Shown piece by piece: positions 1 to 10,742 of a stretch of 64,000 nucleotides of DNA. Positions within the stretch are counted from its first letter, which is position 1; every line of letters starts with the position of its first letter. The notes under the pieces are model-generated. The model searched no databases, was not told the DNA's origin, and saw only the letters and a program-made list of their open reading frames with translations. A program made the position numbers and the translations under genes. Origin of the DNA: Nocardia harenae NBRC 108248. GTDB lineage: Bacteria; Actinomycetota; Actinomycetes; Mycobacteriales; Mycobacteriaceae. The stretch is taken from assembly GCF_001612885.1 (NCBI RefSeq), contig NZ_BDBH01000010.1:57928-121927 (forward strand), read 5' to 3'.

Positions 1-1120
<1,120 letters not shown>

Positions 1121-1124
<4 letters not shown>

Positions 1125-1939
1125 CGGCGTTCGGCGAACGGCTCCGGCAGGCCACGCGGAAGTACGGCCCGGTCTGCGCGGGCATCGACCCGCACCCCGG
1201 CCTGCTCGGGGCGTGGGGGCTGACGCCGGACCCGGCCGGGCTCGCCGCCTTCACCGAGACCTGCGTCGAGGTGTACCGCGGGAACGTCGCGCTGGTGAAG
1301 CCGCAGGTCGCCTTCTTCGAGACCTACGGCTCGGCCGGGCTCGCGGTGCTGGAGCGCGCGATCGCCGAGCTCAGGGCGGCGGGCACGCTGGTGCTCGCCG
1401 ACGCCAAGCGCGGCGACATCGGCTCCACCATGGCGGCCTACGCGCAGGCCTGGCTGGCCGACGGCCCGCTCGGCAGTGACGCGGTGACCCTCTCGCCCTA
1501 CCTCGGCTTCGGCTCGCTGGAGCCCGCACTGGAGCTGGCGCTGGCCAACGATCGCGGCGTCTTCGTGCTGGCGGCCACCTCCAACCCGGAGGGGCCGCAG
1601 GTGCAGCGGGCCGTGACGGGGGAGCGGGCGGTCGCGCAGGCCATGGTGGACGAGGCGGCGGCGCGCAACGCAGGCGCCGCGGCGGGGTCGGTCGGTGTCG
1701 TCGTCGGCGCCACGCTGGAGCGCGCGCCCGATCTCACCGCGCTCGGCGGCCCGATCCTGATGCCGGGGATCGGCGCGCAGGGCGGCGGCCCCGAGTCGGT
1801 GCGCGCGCTGCTGGCCGCCGCCGTGCTGCCCGACGTCGTCCCCGCGGTCTCCAGGGAGCTGCTGCGCGCGGGGCCGTCGCCGCGGGCGCTGCGCAGCCGC
1901 CTGGCCGAGCTGCAGGACGCCTTCGGCTTCCTCGGCTGA
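1121..1939 (+). CDS. pyrF: Orotidine 5'-phosphate decarboxylase
   Basis: A 272-residue cytoplasmic enzyme that decarboxylates OMP to UMP, the last step of de novo pyrimidine synthesis. The motif LADAKRGDIGST, with catalytic Lys96 and the Asp of KRGD, marks the type 2 OMP decarboxylase subfamily found in mycobacteria. The N-terminal GIDPH and the C-terminal LMPGIGAQGG phosphate-binding loop also fit. The ATG at 1121 overlaps the carB stop by four bases, which selects this start over in-frame upstream codons inside carB. It appears to be the last gene of the pyr operon here, because a 448-bp gap follows. Confidence 0.97.
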
Positions 1940-2387
1940 GCCCCGCTGATCACCTCCCTCTCGCTGCCCGGGCGCGGATTCTCCGCGTCCGGGCACCACT
2001 TTTTCCACCGGCGGGTACGCGGTTCGCGGCCGGGAAGACCCGCGACACGCCGGAGTTCTTTGCTGGACACGCCGATATTTCTGAGAAAATTGCAGGTCGC
2101 GCGGGTGCCGTTTGCCCACTGCCGCGCTCCGGGTGTCGCTACCTCCACGCAAATTCCGGACATCGCCGCAAAGTCCCAGGTCGACGCGGGTTCGGCGAGG
2201 TCACGGCGGTGGCGGCGTACCCTCGGGGAGCGGCGCGCGACATTCTCCCGCGTCCGTTGGCGGACCCGCGGAATCATGCGCTGACCTGGGGGGCGGGTTC
2301 GCAATCGGCGGGCGTCGTGGGTACGGTCGCTTGGACTGTCGGGTTACCGGCAGTCGTTGTTGCAATGAACGATGAGACGGAGGAACC
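1940..2387 (+). other. Long intergenic region upstream of mihF
   Basis: This 448-bp stretch has no convincing gene. Short frames in it lack a ribosome-binding site and any family resemblance. Part of it (about 2055-2110) is visibly richer in A+T than the neighbouring genes, as expected of a promoter region. It must carry the promoter and leader of the mihF-gmk unit. A hairpin at 2334-2355 is listed separately. I could not assign -35 and -10 boxes with confidence. Confidence 0.5.
2334..2355 (+). promoter_or_regulatory. Hairpin in the mihF leader
   Basis: The arms GACTGTCGG (2334-2342) and CCGGCAGTC (2347-2355) pair over nine positions, with one G-U wobble and a GTTA loop. The hairpin sits 23 bases upstream of the mihF ribosome-binding site. 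No U-tract follows. It could be an RNA structure in the 5' leader or a protein-binding dyad. Its role is not known to me. Confidence 0.45.
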
Positions 2388-2708
2388 GTGGCCCTTCCCC
2401 AGCTGACCGATGAGCAGCGCGCCGCTGCTCTGGAGAAGGCGGCTGCCGCTCGCCGCGCTCGGGCAGAGCTCAAGGAGCGCCTGAAGCGTGGTGGGACCGA
2501 CCTCAAGAAGGTCCTCGCGGACGCCGAGAACGACGAGATTCTCGGCAAGATGAAGGTGTCGGCGCTGCTGGAGGCCCTGCCCAAGGTCGGCAAGGTCAAG
2601 GCGGCGGAGATCATGAGCGAGCTGGAGATCGCCCCCACCCGCAGGCTCCGGGGTCTCGGCGACCGGCAGCGCAAGGCGCTGCTCGCTCGCTTCGACTTCG
2701 ACGCCTGA
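2388..2708 (+). CDS. mihF: Integration host factor, actinobacterial type (mIHF)
   Basis: A 106-residue nucleoid-associated protein of the mycobacterial IHF family, which compacts and bends DNA and is essential in mycobacteria. The N-terminal long basic helix (ALEKAAAARRARAELKERLKRG) and the helix-two-turn-helix core LEALPKVGKVKAAEIMSELEI are characteristic. The C-terminal RRLRGLGDRQRKALLARF resembles the family's DNA-contact segment. Length matches the family. The GTG start is preceded by GGAGGA at good spacing. The gene is followed 8 bp later by gmk, and this mihF-gmk-rpoZ order is conserved in related actinobacteria. It is unrelated in sequence to E. coli IHF. Confidence 0.95.
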   Translation: MALPQLTDEQRAAALEKAAAARRARAELKERLKRGGTDLKKVLADAENDEILGKMKVSALLEALPKVGKVKAAEIMSELEIAPTRRLRGLGDRQRKALLARFDFDA

Positions 2709-2716
2709 CGACGAGG

Positions 2717-3301
2717 GTGGTCGGACACACGCGGAAGGGTCGGCTGGTAGTACTGGTCGGCCCCTCGGCCGTCGGGAAGTCGACGGTCGTACGGTGCGTG
2801 CGGGAGCAGCTGCCGGAGCTGGTGTTCAGCGTCTCGGCGACGACCCGGGCCCCGCGGCCCGGTGAGGTCGACGGGCGCGACTACCGGTTCGTCGCCAGGG
2901 CGGAGTTCGACGCGATGATCGCGGCGGGCGACCTGCTCGAGTGGGCGGAGATCCACGGCGGGCTCCAACGTTCGGGCACCCCGGCCGGACCGGTGCGGGA
3001 CGCACTGGCCGCCGGCCACCCGGTCCTGGTCGAGGTCGACCTGGAGGGCGCCCGCTCGGTGCGCCGGGCCATTCCGGACGCACTACTGGTGTTCCTCGCC
3101 CCGCCGAGCTGGGACGAGCTGGTCGCCCGGCTGCGGTCGCGCGGTACGGAATCCCCCGAGGTGATCGAGCGCAGGCTCGAGACCGCGCGGATCGAGCTCG
3201 CCGCTTGTGACGAGTTCGACATCGTGATCGTGAACGACGACCTGACCAGTGCTTGTGAGCAGTTGGTATCGTTGTTCGTCAGCACGAATTCCAGTTCGTG
3301 A
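2717..3301 (+). CDS. gmk: Guanylate kinase
   Basis: A 194-residue kinase converting GMP and ATP to GDP and ADP, required for GTP and dGTP supply. The P-loop GPSAVGKST lies at residues 15-23. The GMP-binding segment follows (SVSATTRAPRPGEVDGRDYRF), then the lid region and EVDLEGARSVRR. The start is GTG at 2717, just after mihF, with a weak ribosome-binding sequence in the short gap, so cotranscription and coupling are likely. Length is normal for the family. Nothing is missing from the active site. Confidence 0.95.
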   Translation: MVGHTRKGRLVVLVGPSAVGKSTVVRCVREQLPELVFSVSATTRAPRPGEVDGRDYRFVARAEFDAMIAAGDLLEWAEIHGGLQRSGTPAGPVRDALAAGHPVLVEVDLEGARSVRRAIPDALLVFLAPPSWDELVARLRSRGTESPEVIERRLETARIELAACDEFDIVIVNDDLTSACEQLVSLFVSTNSSS

Positions 3302-3433
3302 CCCGAGCCGGTCGGTGACCCGGTTCTCGCGCCGTACGGCGCGAGAACCCCGGTGGCCCGCCGACCCGCCGCTCCCCGTCCGGTTCCCGCGAATCGGACG
3401 CTTCCGCCCACCGAGAACGCAGGAGTCACCCGA

Positions 3434-3709
3434 GTGACCGACACCACCGCCGCGCCCGCCTACGACACCCCGGTCGGGCTGACCAACCCCCCCATCGACG
3501 AGCTGCTCGAGCGCACCTCGTCGAAGTACGCGCTGGTCATCTACGCGGCGAAGCGCGCGCGCCAGATCAACGACTACTACAACCAGCTCGGCGACGGCAT
3601 CCTCGAGTACGTCGGCCCGCTGGTCGAGCCCGGGCTGCAGGAGAAGCCGCTCTCCGTGGCCATGCGCGAGATCCACTCCGACCTGCTCGAGCACTCCGAA
3701 GGCGAGTGA
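3434..3709 (+). CDS. rpoZ: RNA polymerase omega subunit
   Basis: The small omega subunit of RNA polymerase, which helps fold and stabilise the beta' subunit. I set the start at GTG 3434, preceded by an AGGAG-like site (about 3420-3424), giving 91 residues. An in-frame longer version reaching upstream to 3353 is proline-rich and unlike the family. The core NPPIDELLERTSSKYALVIYAAKRARQINDYYNQL and the tail EKPLSVAMREIHSDLLEH are very close to the M. tuberculosis protein as I remember it. It lies 132 bp after gmk and 22 bp before coaBC. Confidence 0.95.
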   Translation: MTDTTAAPAYDTPVGLTNPPIDELLERTSSKYALVIYAAKRARQINDYYNQLGDGILEYVGPLVEPGLQEKPLSVAMREIHSDLLEHSEGE

Positions 3710-3731
3710 ACCCGGCGGGAGCGGAGTAACC

Positions 3732-4949
3732 ATGCGGATCGTCGTCGGCGTCGGCGGGGGAATCGCGGCCTACAAGGCCTGCGCACTCGTCCGGCGGTTC
3801 ACCGAGACCGGCCATTCGGTGCGGGTCATCCCCACCGATTCGGCGCTGCAGTTCGTCGGGAAGGCCACCTTCGAGGCGCTCTCCGGCAACCCGGTGCACA
3901 CCGGCGTCTTCGCCGACGTGCCCGAGGTGCCGCACGTCCGGCTCGGCCAAGAGGCCGAGCTGGTGGTGATCGCTCCCGCCACCGCCGACCTGATGGCGCG
4001 CACCGCCTCCGGCCGCGCCGACGACCTGCTCACCGCGACCCTGCTCACCGCCCGATGTCCGGTGCTGTTCGCGCCCGCCATGCACACCGAGATGTGGCAG
4101 CACCCGGCCACCGTCGCCAACGTGGCGACGCTGCGCAGCCGCGGCGCCGTCGTGATGGAGCCCGCCGCCGGTCGGCTCACCGGCACCGACACCGGCCCGG
4201 GCAGGCTGCCCGAGCCGGAGGAGATCTTCGGCCTCGCGACGCTGCTGCTGGAGCGCACCGACGCCGTCCCGCGCGACCTGGAGGGCCGCCGCCTGGTGAT
4301 CACGGCGGGCGGCACGAGGGAGCCGCTGGACCCGGTGCGCTTCCTCGGCAACCGCAGCTCCGGCAAGCAGGGCTACGCGCTGGCCCGAGTCGCCGCGCAG
4401 CGCGGCGCGCAGGTCACGCTGATCGCGGGCAACACCATCGAGATGGCCCCGCCCGCCGCCGTCGACCTGGTCCACATCACCACCGCCGACCAGCTGAAGA
4501 CCGCCGTCGAGAAGCACTCGGTCGGCGCCGACGCGGTGATCATGGCCGCCGCGGTCGCCGACTTCCGGCCGACCAGCGTCGCCACCGCGAAGATCAAGAA
4601 GGGCGCGGGCGAGCCGGACGTCATCCCGCTGACCAAGAACGAGGACATCCTGGCCGGGCTGGTGCAGTCCCGCCGCGACGGCCAGCTGGCGGGCACCGCG
4701 ATCGTCGGCTTCGCCGCCGAGACCGGTGACGAGCACGGCGACGTGCTCACCCACGCCCGCGCCAAGCTCGCGCGCAAGGGCTGCGATCTGCTGGTCGTGA
4801 ACGCCGTCGGCGAGGGTAAGGCCTTCGAGGTCGACACCAACGACGGCTGGCTGCTCGGCGCCGACGGTACCGAGCAGTCGCTCGACCACGGCTCCAAGGC
4901 GCTGCTGGCCAGCCGGGTGCTGGACGCGCTCGGCCCGCTGCTGCGCTGA
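3732..4949 (+). CDS. coaBC: Bifunctional phosphopantothenoylcysteine decarboxylase / phosphopantothenate-cysteine ligase
   Basis: A 405-residue two-domain enzyme of coenzyme A synthesis. The N-terminal flavoprotein CoaC domain (residues about 1-180) decarboxylates 4'-phosphopantothenoylcysteine. Its start GVGGGIAAYKA and the FAPAMHTEMW segment hold the expected FMN and active-site features. The C-terminal CoaB domain (about 185-405) joins 4'-phosphopantothenate to cysteine using CTP and shows TAGGTREPLDPVRFLGNRSSGKQGYA, MAAAVADFRP and KIKKG. ATG 3732 follows a GGAG site about nine bases upstream. The neighbourhood gmk-rpoZ-coaBC-metK-priA is the usual actinobacterial order. Confidence 0.96.
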   Translation: MRIVVGVGGGIAAYKACALVRRFTETGHSVRVIPTDSALQFVGKATFEALSGNPVHTGVFADVPEVPHVRLGQEAELVVIAPATADLMARTASGRADDLLTATLLTARCPVLFAPAMHTEMWQHPATVANVATLRSRGAVVMEPAAGRLTGTDTGPGRLPEPEEIFGLATLLLERTDAVPRDLEGRRLVITAGGTREPLDPVRFLGNRSSGKQGYALARVAAQRGAQVTLIAGNTIEMAPPAAVDLVHITTADQLKTAVEKHSVGADAVIMAAAVADFRPTSVATAKIKKGAGEPDVIPLTKNEDILAGLVQSRRDGQLAGTAIVGFAAETGDEHGDVLTHARAKLARKGCDLLVVNAVGEGKAFEVDTNDGWLLGADGTEQSLDHGSKALLASRVLDALGPLLR

Positions 4950-5158
4950 TCACGCACCGGAACGACTGCGGGCGCGGGAGCGGAACTCCGGGAAGTTTCC
5001 TGGCCGTTCCCGCCCCCGGTGGAGTGGTGCCGGTGCGGGGCCGGGCCGCCCCGCGGTGTCACCCCTTTGGAATAGTCTGAGTACAAGGCTTGCGCACCGG
5101 CGGGACACCGCTACTGTCGCAGACCGACCGAGCAACCCGCGAGGGGAAGGGAAGAACT

Positions 5159-6382
<1,224 letters not shown>

Positions 6383-6397
6383 GCCCGCCGAGCCGGC

Positions 6398-8626
6398 GTG
6401 GACGAACCCGACGCGGACCGTGCCGCCGCCACGGCGGACGGTCCGCGCCGGGGTCACCCCGGCGCGGGCCCGGTCGCGCGGGTGCTGCCCCTGCTCACCC
6501 CCGCCCACCTGGACCGCGACTTCGATTACCTGATCCCGCCCGAGCACGACGCCGCCGCGCGCCCCGGCGTCCGGGTGCGCATCCGCTTCGCCGGACGCCT
6601 GGTCGACGGTTACCTGCTCGCCCGCCTCGACCGCAGCGAGCACGAGGGAACCCTGCGCCCGCTCGAGCGCGTCGTCTCCCCCGAGCAGGTGCTCACCCCC
6701 GAGATCGAGCGCCTGGTCCGCGCCGTCGCCGCGCGCTACGCAGGTACCCGAGCCGACGTCCTCCGCCTCGCCATCCCGCCCCGGCACGCCCGCACCGAAG
6801 CGAAATCGGCTGCGCCCAAATCCGTTTCCGCCGTAGCCGTCCCCGACGAGGGCGATTCGCCTGCCGCACAAGGGGACTCCACGACGCAGGCGGGCTCCGC
6901 CACGGAGGCGACGGAATCCACCGAAATCACCTCGCCACCGCATGATTCGTCGCGAACCGCGCAATTCGCCGAGCGGGAACCGGGCGAGGCAGGCGGCGAC
7001 GCCACCGGGACCGCACCCCGGAAACCACCGCCGATCGAGGAGGCGGCGTGGTCCAGGTACACCCACGGCCCCACCTTCCTCACCGCGATAACCGCGCACC
7101 GCAACCCCCGCGCCGCCTGGCAAGCCCTCCCGGGCGAGAACTGGCCGCGCCGCCTGGCGGAGCTCGCCGCACTCACGGATGCGCAGCACCGCGGCGCCCT
7201 CCTGCTGGTCCCCGACCAACGCGACCTCGACCGCGTCCTGGGAGAGTGCACGAAACTGGTCGGCGACCGAGTGGTCGGCCTGGCAGCCGGCCTCGGCCCC
7301 TCGGCCAGATACCGCCGCTGGCTGGCGGCCCTGCGCGGCACCGCGACGGTGGTGGTCGGCACCAGAAGCGCCGTCTTCGCCCCGGTCCGAAACCTCGGCC
7401 TGATAGCGATCTGGGACGACGGCGACGACACCTTCGCCGAGCCCCGCGCCCCCTACCCGCACGCCCGCGAGGTCGCCCTGCTCCGGGCCCACGAAACCGG
7501 CGCCGCCTTCGTCGCCGCCGGTTACGCGCGCACCGCGGAGATCCAGTCCGTCGTCGACTCCGGCTGGGCCCACGACCTGGTCGCCGACCGCACCGTGCTC
7601 CGTGCGCACACCCCGCACATCAGCGCACCCGGCGACAGCGATATCGCCCTGGAGCGCGACCCCGTGGCCAGGGCCGTCCGCATTCCCGGCGTCGCCTTCG
7701 CGGCCGCCCGCGCGGCGCTGAAGGAGGGCGCGCCGGTGCTGGTGCAGGTCCCGCGCCGCGGCTACGTCCCGGCGCTGGCCTGCGCCCGCTGCCGCACCCC
7801 GGCCCGCTGCCGCCGCTGCAACGGCCCGCTCGCGCTCCCCGAGCACGCGGGCGACGGCGCGCACAGCCCGGCCTGCCGCTGGTGCGGCGTCACCGAGGCG
7901 GCCTTCCGCTGCCCGGTCTGCGCCGCCCGCGCGCTGCGCGCGGTGGTGATCGGCGCGCAGCGCACCGCCGAGGAGCTGGGCCGTGCCTTCCCCGGCGTGC
8001 CGATCCGCGGCTCCGGCGGCGGAACGGTGCTGGACACCGTCGAGCCGGGCCCGCAGGTCGTGGTCGCCACGGTGGGCGCCGAGCCGCGGGTGCACGGCGG
8101 CTACGGCGTCGGGCTGCTGCTCGACGGCTGGGCCCTGCTCACCCGCGCCGACCTGCGCGCCACCGAGGACGCGCTGCGCCGCTGGACCGCCGCGGCCGCG
8201 CTGGTCCGCCCGCACGGCCGGGTGATCGTCATGGCCGACCCGGCCGTGCCGACGGTGCAGGCGCTGGTGCGCTGGGACCCGGTCGGGCACGCCCGCGCCG
8301 AGCTCGCGGCCCGCGCCGAGGTCGGCTTCCCGCCCGCCGTCCGGCTCGCCGCCGTCGACGGCACCGGCCCCTCGGTCGCCGAATTGCTCGCCGCGGCAAC
8401 GCTTCCCGACGATGTCCAGGTACTCGGCCCGGTTCCGCTGCCGGAGAGCGCCCGCGCCCCGTTCGCCGCCGACGGCACCGCGCCGGTCGAGCGGCTGCTG
8501 CTCCGGGTGCCGCGCTCCGGCGGCGCCGCGCTGGCCCGCGCGCTCACCGCCGCCCAGGCCGTGCGCAGCACGCAGCGCTCGGACGCCCCGCTGCGCGTCC
8601 AGATCGACCCCGTCGACATCGGCTGA
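6398..8626 (+). CDS. priA: Primosomal protein N' (PriA), helicase-defective actinobacterial form
   Basis: A 742-residue PriA homologue involved in replication restart. The N-terminal 3'-DNA-binding-like domain spans about residues 25-130. A low-complexity Ser/Thr/Glu/Pro-rich linker (about 133-212) follows, then a helicase-like region. Where E. coli PriA has a Walker A P-loop, this protein has GALLLVPDQRDLDR. Where a DEXH box is expected there is IWDDGDD. ATP-driven unwinding is therefore unlikely, as is known for actinobacterial PriA proteins. Eight cysteines from residue 462 to about 507 (CARC, CRRC, CRWC, CPVC) form the two zinc sites. The GTG start 15 bp after metK has no clear ribosome-binding site. 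Confidence 0.9.
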   Translation: MDEPDADRAAATADGPRRGHPGAGPVARVLPLLTPAHLDRDFDYLIPPEHDAAARPGVRVRIRFAGRLVDGYLLARLDRSEHEGTLRPLERVVSPEQVLTPEIERLVRAVAARYAGTRADVLRLAIPPRHARTEAKSAAPKSVSAVAVPDEGDSPAAQGDSTTQAGSATEATESTEITSPPHDSSRTAQFAEREPGEAGGDATGTAPRKPPPIEEAAWSRYTHGPTFLTAITAHRNPRAAWQALPGENWPRRLAELAALTDAQHRGALLLVPDQRDLDRVLGECTKLVGDRVVGLAAGLGPSARYRRWLAALRGTATVVVGTRSAVFAPVRNLGLIAIWDDGDDTFAEPRAPYPHAREVALLRAHETGAAFVAAGYARTAEIQSVVDSGWAHDLVADRTVLRAHTPHISAPGDSDIALERDPVARAVRIPGVAFAAARAALKEGAPVLVQVPRRGYVPALACARCRTPARCRRCNGPLALPEHAGDGAHSPACRWCGVTEAAFRCPVCAARALRAVVIGAQRTAEELGRAFPGVPIRGSGGGTVLDTVEPGPQVVVATVGAEPRVHGGYGVGLLLDGWALLTRADLRATEDALRRWTAAAALVRPHGRVIVMADPAVPTVQALVRWDPVGHARAELAARAEVGFPPAVRLAAVDGTGPSVAELLAAATLPDDVQVLGPVPLPESARAPFAADGTAPVERLLLRVPRSGGAALARALTAAQAVRSTQRSDAPLRVQIDPVDIG

Positions 8627-8741
8627 CAGCCCCGGCGGACCCTGCCCGCGCGTCGCCCGCGCTACCGAGCCGATCCGTCGATTGCGCGCCACACCCCCGC
8701 CACCGTTCCGGGAAGAACCGGCTACTTCCTTGCGTTCGATC

Positions 8742-8764
8742 TATTGTCGATATATCGTCGATAC
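8742..8764 (+). promoter_or_regulatory. Probable PadR-family operator
   Basis: The region contains the perfect 10-bp palindrome CGATATATCG (8748-8757), overlapping two direct TCGATA copies (8747-8752 and 8758-8763). It lies 35-57 bp upstream of the padR start, where autoregulation by a PadR protein would be expected. Assigning it to PadR is inference from position and symmetry. Confidence 0.5.
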
Positions 8765-8798
8765 TGTGAAACGAACACGAGATGCCGAGGAGGCAATC

Positions 8799-9461
8799 AT
8801 GGAACACCCACAGCACGGAGAATTCGGCCCGCGTGGCCCCCGGCCCCCGTTCGAGCGGGGGCGCGGGCACTTCCGCCGCGGCGGCAGGCACGGCTTCGGC
8901 CCAGGGCCGGAGTTCGGCCCCGGCGGCCCCGGCGGTTTCGGCCCCGGCTTCGGCCCCGGTTTCGGCCGGGGTCGCGGCCGCGGCGGGCGGGGCAGGCGCG
9001 GTGACGTGCGCGCCGCGGTCCTGCTGCTGCTCACCGAGCGGCCCATGCACGGCTACGAGCTGATCCAGCGGATCCGCGAGCGCAGCGAGGACGTCTGGCG
9101 TCCCAGCCCCGGCTCGATCTACCCGGCGCTGGCGCAGCTCGAGGACGAGGGGCTGATCGTGATCGAGAAGGTCTCCGGCCGCAAGACCGCGAAGCTCTCC
9201 GAGGAGGGCGTGCGCTACGTCGAGGAGCACCGGGACGAGCTCGGCGACCCCTGGGCTGATGTCAGCGGCGACGTCGGGCCGCACGCGCGGGATCTGCGCG
9301 AGCTGATCGGCGCGCTCATGGGCGCGGTCGGCCAGGTCGCCGCCGCCGGCACCCCCGCGCAGGCGGCGAAGGCGGCCGACGTGCTCACCGAGGCCCGTCG
9401 CGCGCTGTACCGGATCCTCGCCGAGGACGACGAGCCCGGAGCGGCCGAGAGCGCGAAGTGA
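8799..9461 (+). CDS. PadR-family transcriptional regulator with Gly/Phe/Pro-rich N-terminus
   Basis: A 220-residue regulator. Residues about 1-67 are disordered and rich in Gly, Arg, Phe and Pro, with repeated GPGF units. A PadR winged-helix domain follows (VRAAVLLLLTERPMHGYELIQRI, PSPGSIYPALAQLEDEGLI, KTAKLSEEGVRYVE). The C-terminal helix is of the kind used for dimerisation. ATG 8799 is preceded by GAGGAGG. The gene stands alone between priA and a secreted lipase, with a palindromic site just upstream, so autoregulation is likely. The inducer and targets cannot be read from the sequence. Low-complexity N-terminal tails like this occur in other actinobacterial PadR proteins. Confidence 0.85.
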   Translation: MEHPQHGEFGPRGPRPPFERGRGHFRRGGRHGFGPGPEFGPGGPGGFGPGFGPGFGRGRGRGGRGRRGDVRAAVLLLLTERPMHGYELIQRIRERSEDVWRPSPGSIYPALAQLEDEGLIVIEKVSGRKTAKLSEEGVRYVEEHRDELGDPWADVSGDVGPHARDLRELIGALMGAVGQVAAAGTPAQAAKAADVLTEARRALYRILAEDDEPGAAESAK

Positions 9462-9659
9462 CCGCGCGGGCGGGGCCGGACACGCTCCGGTATACCCGGG
9501 CCGCGGCCCCGCTCCCGGCACCCGAATTCGGGGCATGACAAACCGTCGGTGACCGGCGTCCCCGCCGCTGCGCAACGGTGCGGCGACCGCGCGGTAACGA
9601 AGGTGTGAAAGCGTACCGCTGCGCCCGCCAAAAGCGCTGAGGGGCGCGAGAATTGTTGC

Positions 9660-10682
9660 ATGGAACAACCGTCATGGGTGTGGGGTAGGGGAGTATCACA
9701 ATTGCGGCGCGGGGCCGCGGTGCTGGCGGTGGTCGCGAGCGCGGTGCTCGGGCTCGGCGGGGTGCACGGGGTGGCGTCGGCGCAGCCGGGCGATTTCCGG
9801 GCCGCCGAGGTGCCGATCGAGCAGGGCCCGCCGCAACCGGACCACCTGGCCGCGGCCTGGTACCAGAAGCAGCATCCGCGCGTCGTGCCGACCGGCACCA
9901 ACGACTTCGGCTGCCGCCCGGACGCCGAGCGCCCGCGTCCGGTGATCCTGGCGCACGGCACCGACTCCTCCGCCTACTCCGACTACTCCGCCATCGCGCC
10001 CCGGCTCGCCGCCGCCGGCTTCTGCGTCTTCGCGCTGAACTACGGCGGCGCGCCGGGCGCGCTCAGCTACGGCACCGAGGACCTGCGCGCCAGCGGGTGG
10101 CAGCTCGCCGCCTTCGTGGACCAGGTGCTCGCCGCCACCGGCGCCGCGCAGGTCGACCTGGTCGGTTTCTCGCAGGGCGCCAACGTGACCCGCTACTACA
10201 CCAACAAGCTCGGCGGCGCGCCGTACGTCGGGCGCTGGGTGGGGCTGGCCTCGCCCAGCTACGGCGGGGTCATGTACGGGCTGGTGCCGATCGCGCAGGC
10301 GATCCCCGGCGTGCTGCAGATCTTCGAGCGGGTCACCTCGGTGGCCGCGGTGCAGCAGGCGCAGGGCTCGCCGGTGATGACCGAGCTCAATGCGGGCGGC
10401 GACACCGTGCCCGGCCCGGAGTACATCACCATCGGCAGCCGGGTGGACGAGATGATCCAGCCCTTCGGCAATATCGCGCTGCACGGGCCGAACGCCCGCA
10501 ATATCGCGCTGCAGGATCTCTGCCCGGCCGATCTGACCGGGCACTTCCACATGGTCTACGACCCGTTCGTGCAGGATCTGCTGATCGGGGTGCTCGATCC
10601 GGAGCACGCGCCGGAGCCGGTGTGCGCGCCGGTGCCGCTCGGCACCGGCATTCCACAGGTGCTGATCGCGGGCAACTCCTGA
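9660..10682 (+). CDS. Secreted lipase/esterase (class 2 lipase, alpha/beta hydrolase)
   Basis: A 340-residue alpha/beta hydrolase with a signal peptide (RRGAAVLAVVASAVLGLGGVHGVASA, cleavage after about residue 41), so probably exported. It shows the oxyanion-hole region VILAHGTDSSA, the nucleophile elbow GFSQG with Ser171, and a C-terminal HFHMV providing the catalytic histidine (His295 or His297). The family is the LipA/EstB-like class 2 lipases common in nocardiae and mycobacteria. A weak GAGAAT hexamer ends six bases before ATG 9660, suggesting a leaderless transcript. The substrate is unknown; short-chain or triacylglycerol esters are likely. Confidence 0.85.
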   Translation: MEQPSWVWGRGVSQLRRGAAVLAVVASAVLGLGGVHGVASAQPGDFRAAEVPIEQGPPQPDHLAAAWYQKQHPRVVPTGTNDFGCRPDAERPRPVILAHGTDSSAYSDYSAIAPRLAAAGFCVFALNYGGAPGALSYGTEDLRASGWQLAAFVDQVLAATGAAQVDLVGFSQGANVTRYYTNKLGGAPYVGRWVGLASPSYGGVMYGLVPIAQAIPGVLQIFERVTSVAAVQQAQGSPVMTELNAGGDTVPGPEYITIGSRVDEMIQPFGNIALHGPNARNIALQDLCPADLTGHFHMVYDPFVQDLLIGVLDPEHAPEPVCAPVPLGTGIPQVLIAGNS

Positions 10683-10689
10683 CCGTCCC

Positions 10690-10742
10690 GGCGGGCTCTC
10701 TAGAATGGGACGACCGTTGTCTCGTCTTCCCGGGAGCCCGCC
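10690..10742 (+). promoter_or_regulatory. Promoter and inverted repeat before def
   Basis: Perfect 9-bp arms GGCGGGCTC (10690-10698) and GAGCCCGCC (10734-10742) enclose 35 bp, and the right arm touches the def GTG. The spacer holds a good -10-like hexamer TAGAAT (10701-10706). The ribosome-binding GGGAG (10732-10736) overlaps the right arm. Confidence 0.5.

Noticed and set aside
2060..2284. Small plus-strand frame in the mihF upstream region
   Set aside because: It has no ribosome-binding site, no recognisable domain and an Arg-rich translation. The region is better explained as leader and promoter.
4950..5158. SAM riboswitch upstream of metK
   Set aside because: I found no conserved SAM-I, SAM-II or SAM-IV core. 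The region shows only G+C-rich partial repeats and promoter-like hexamers.
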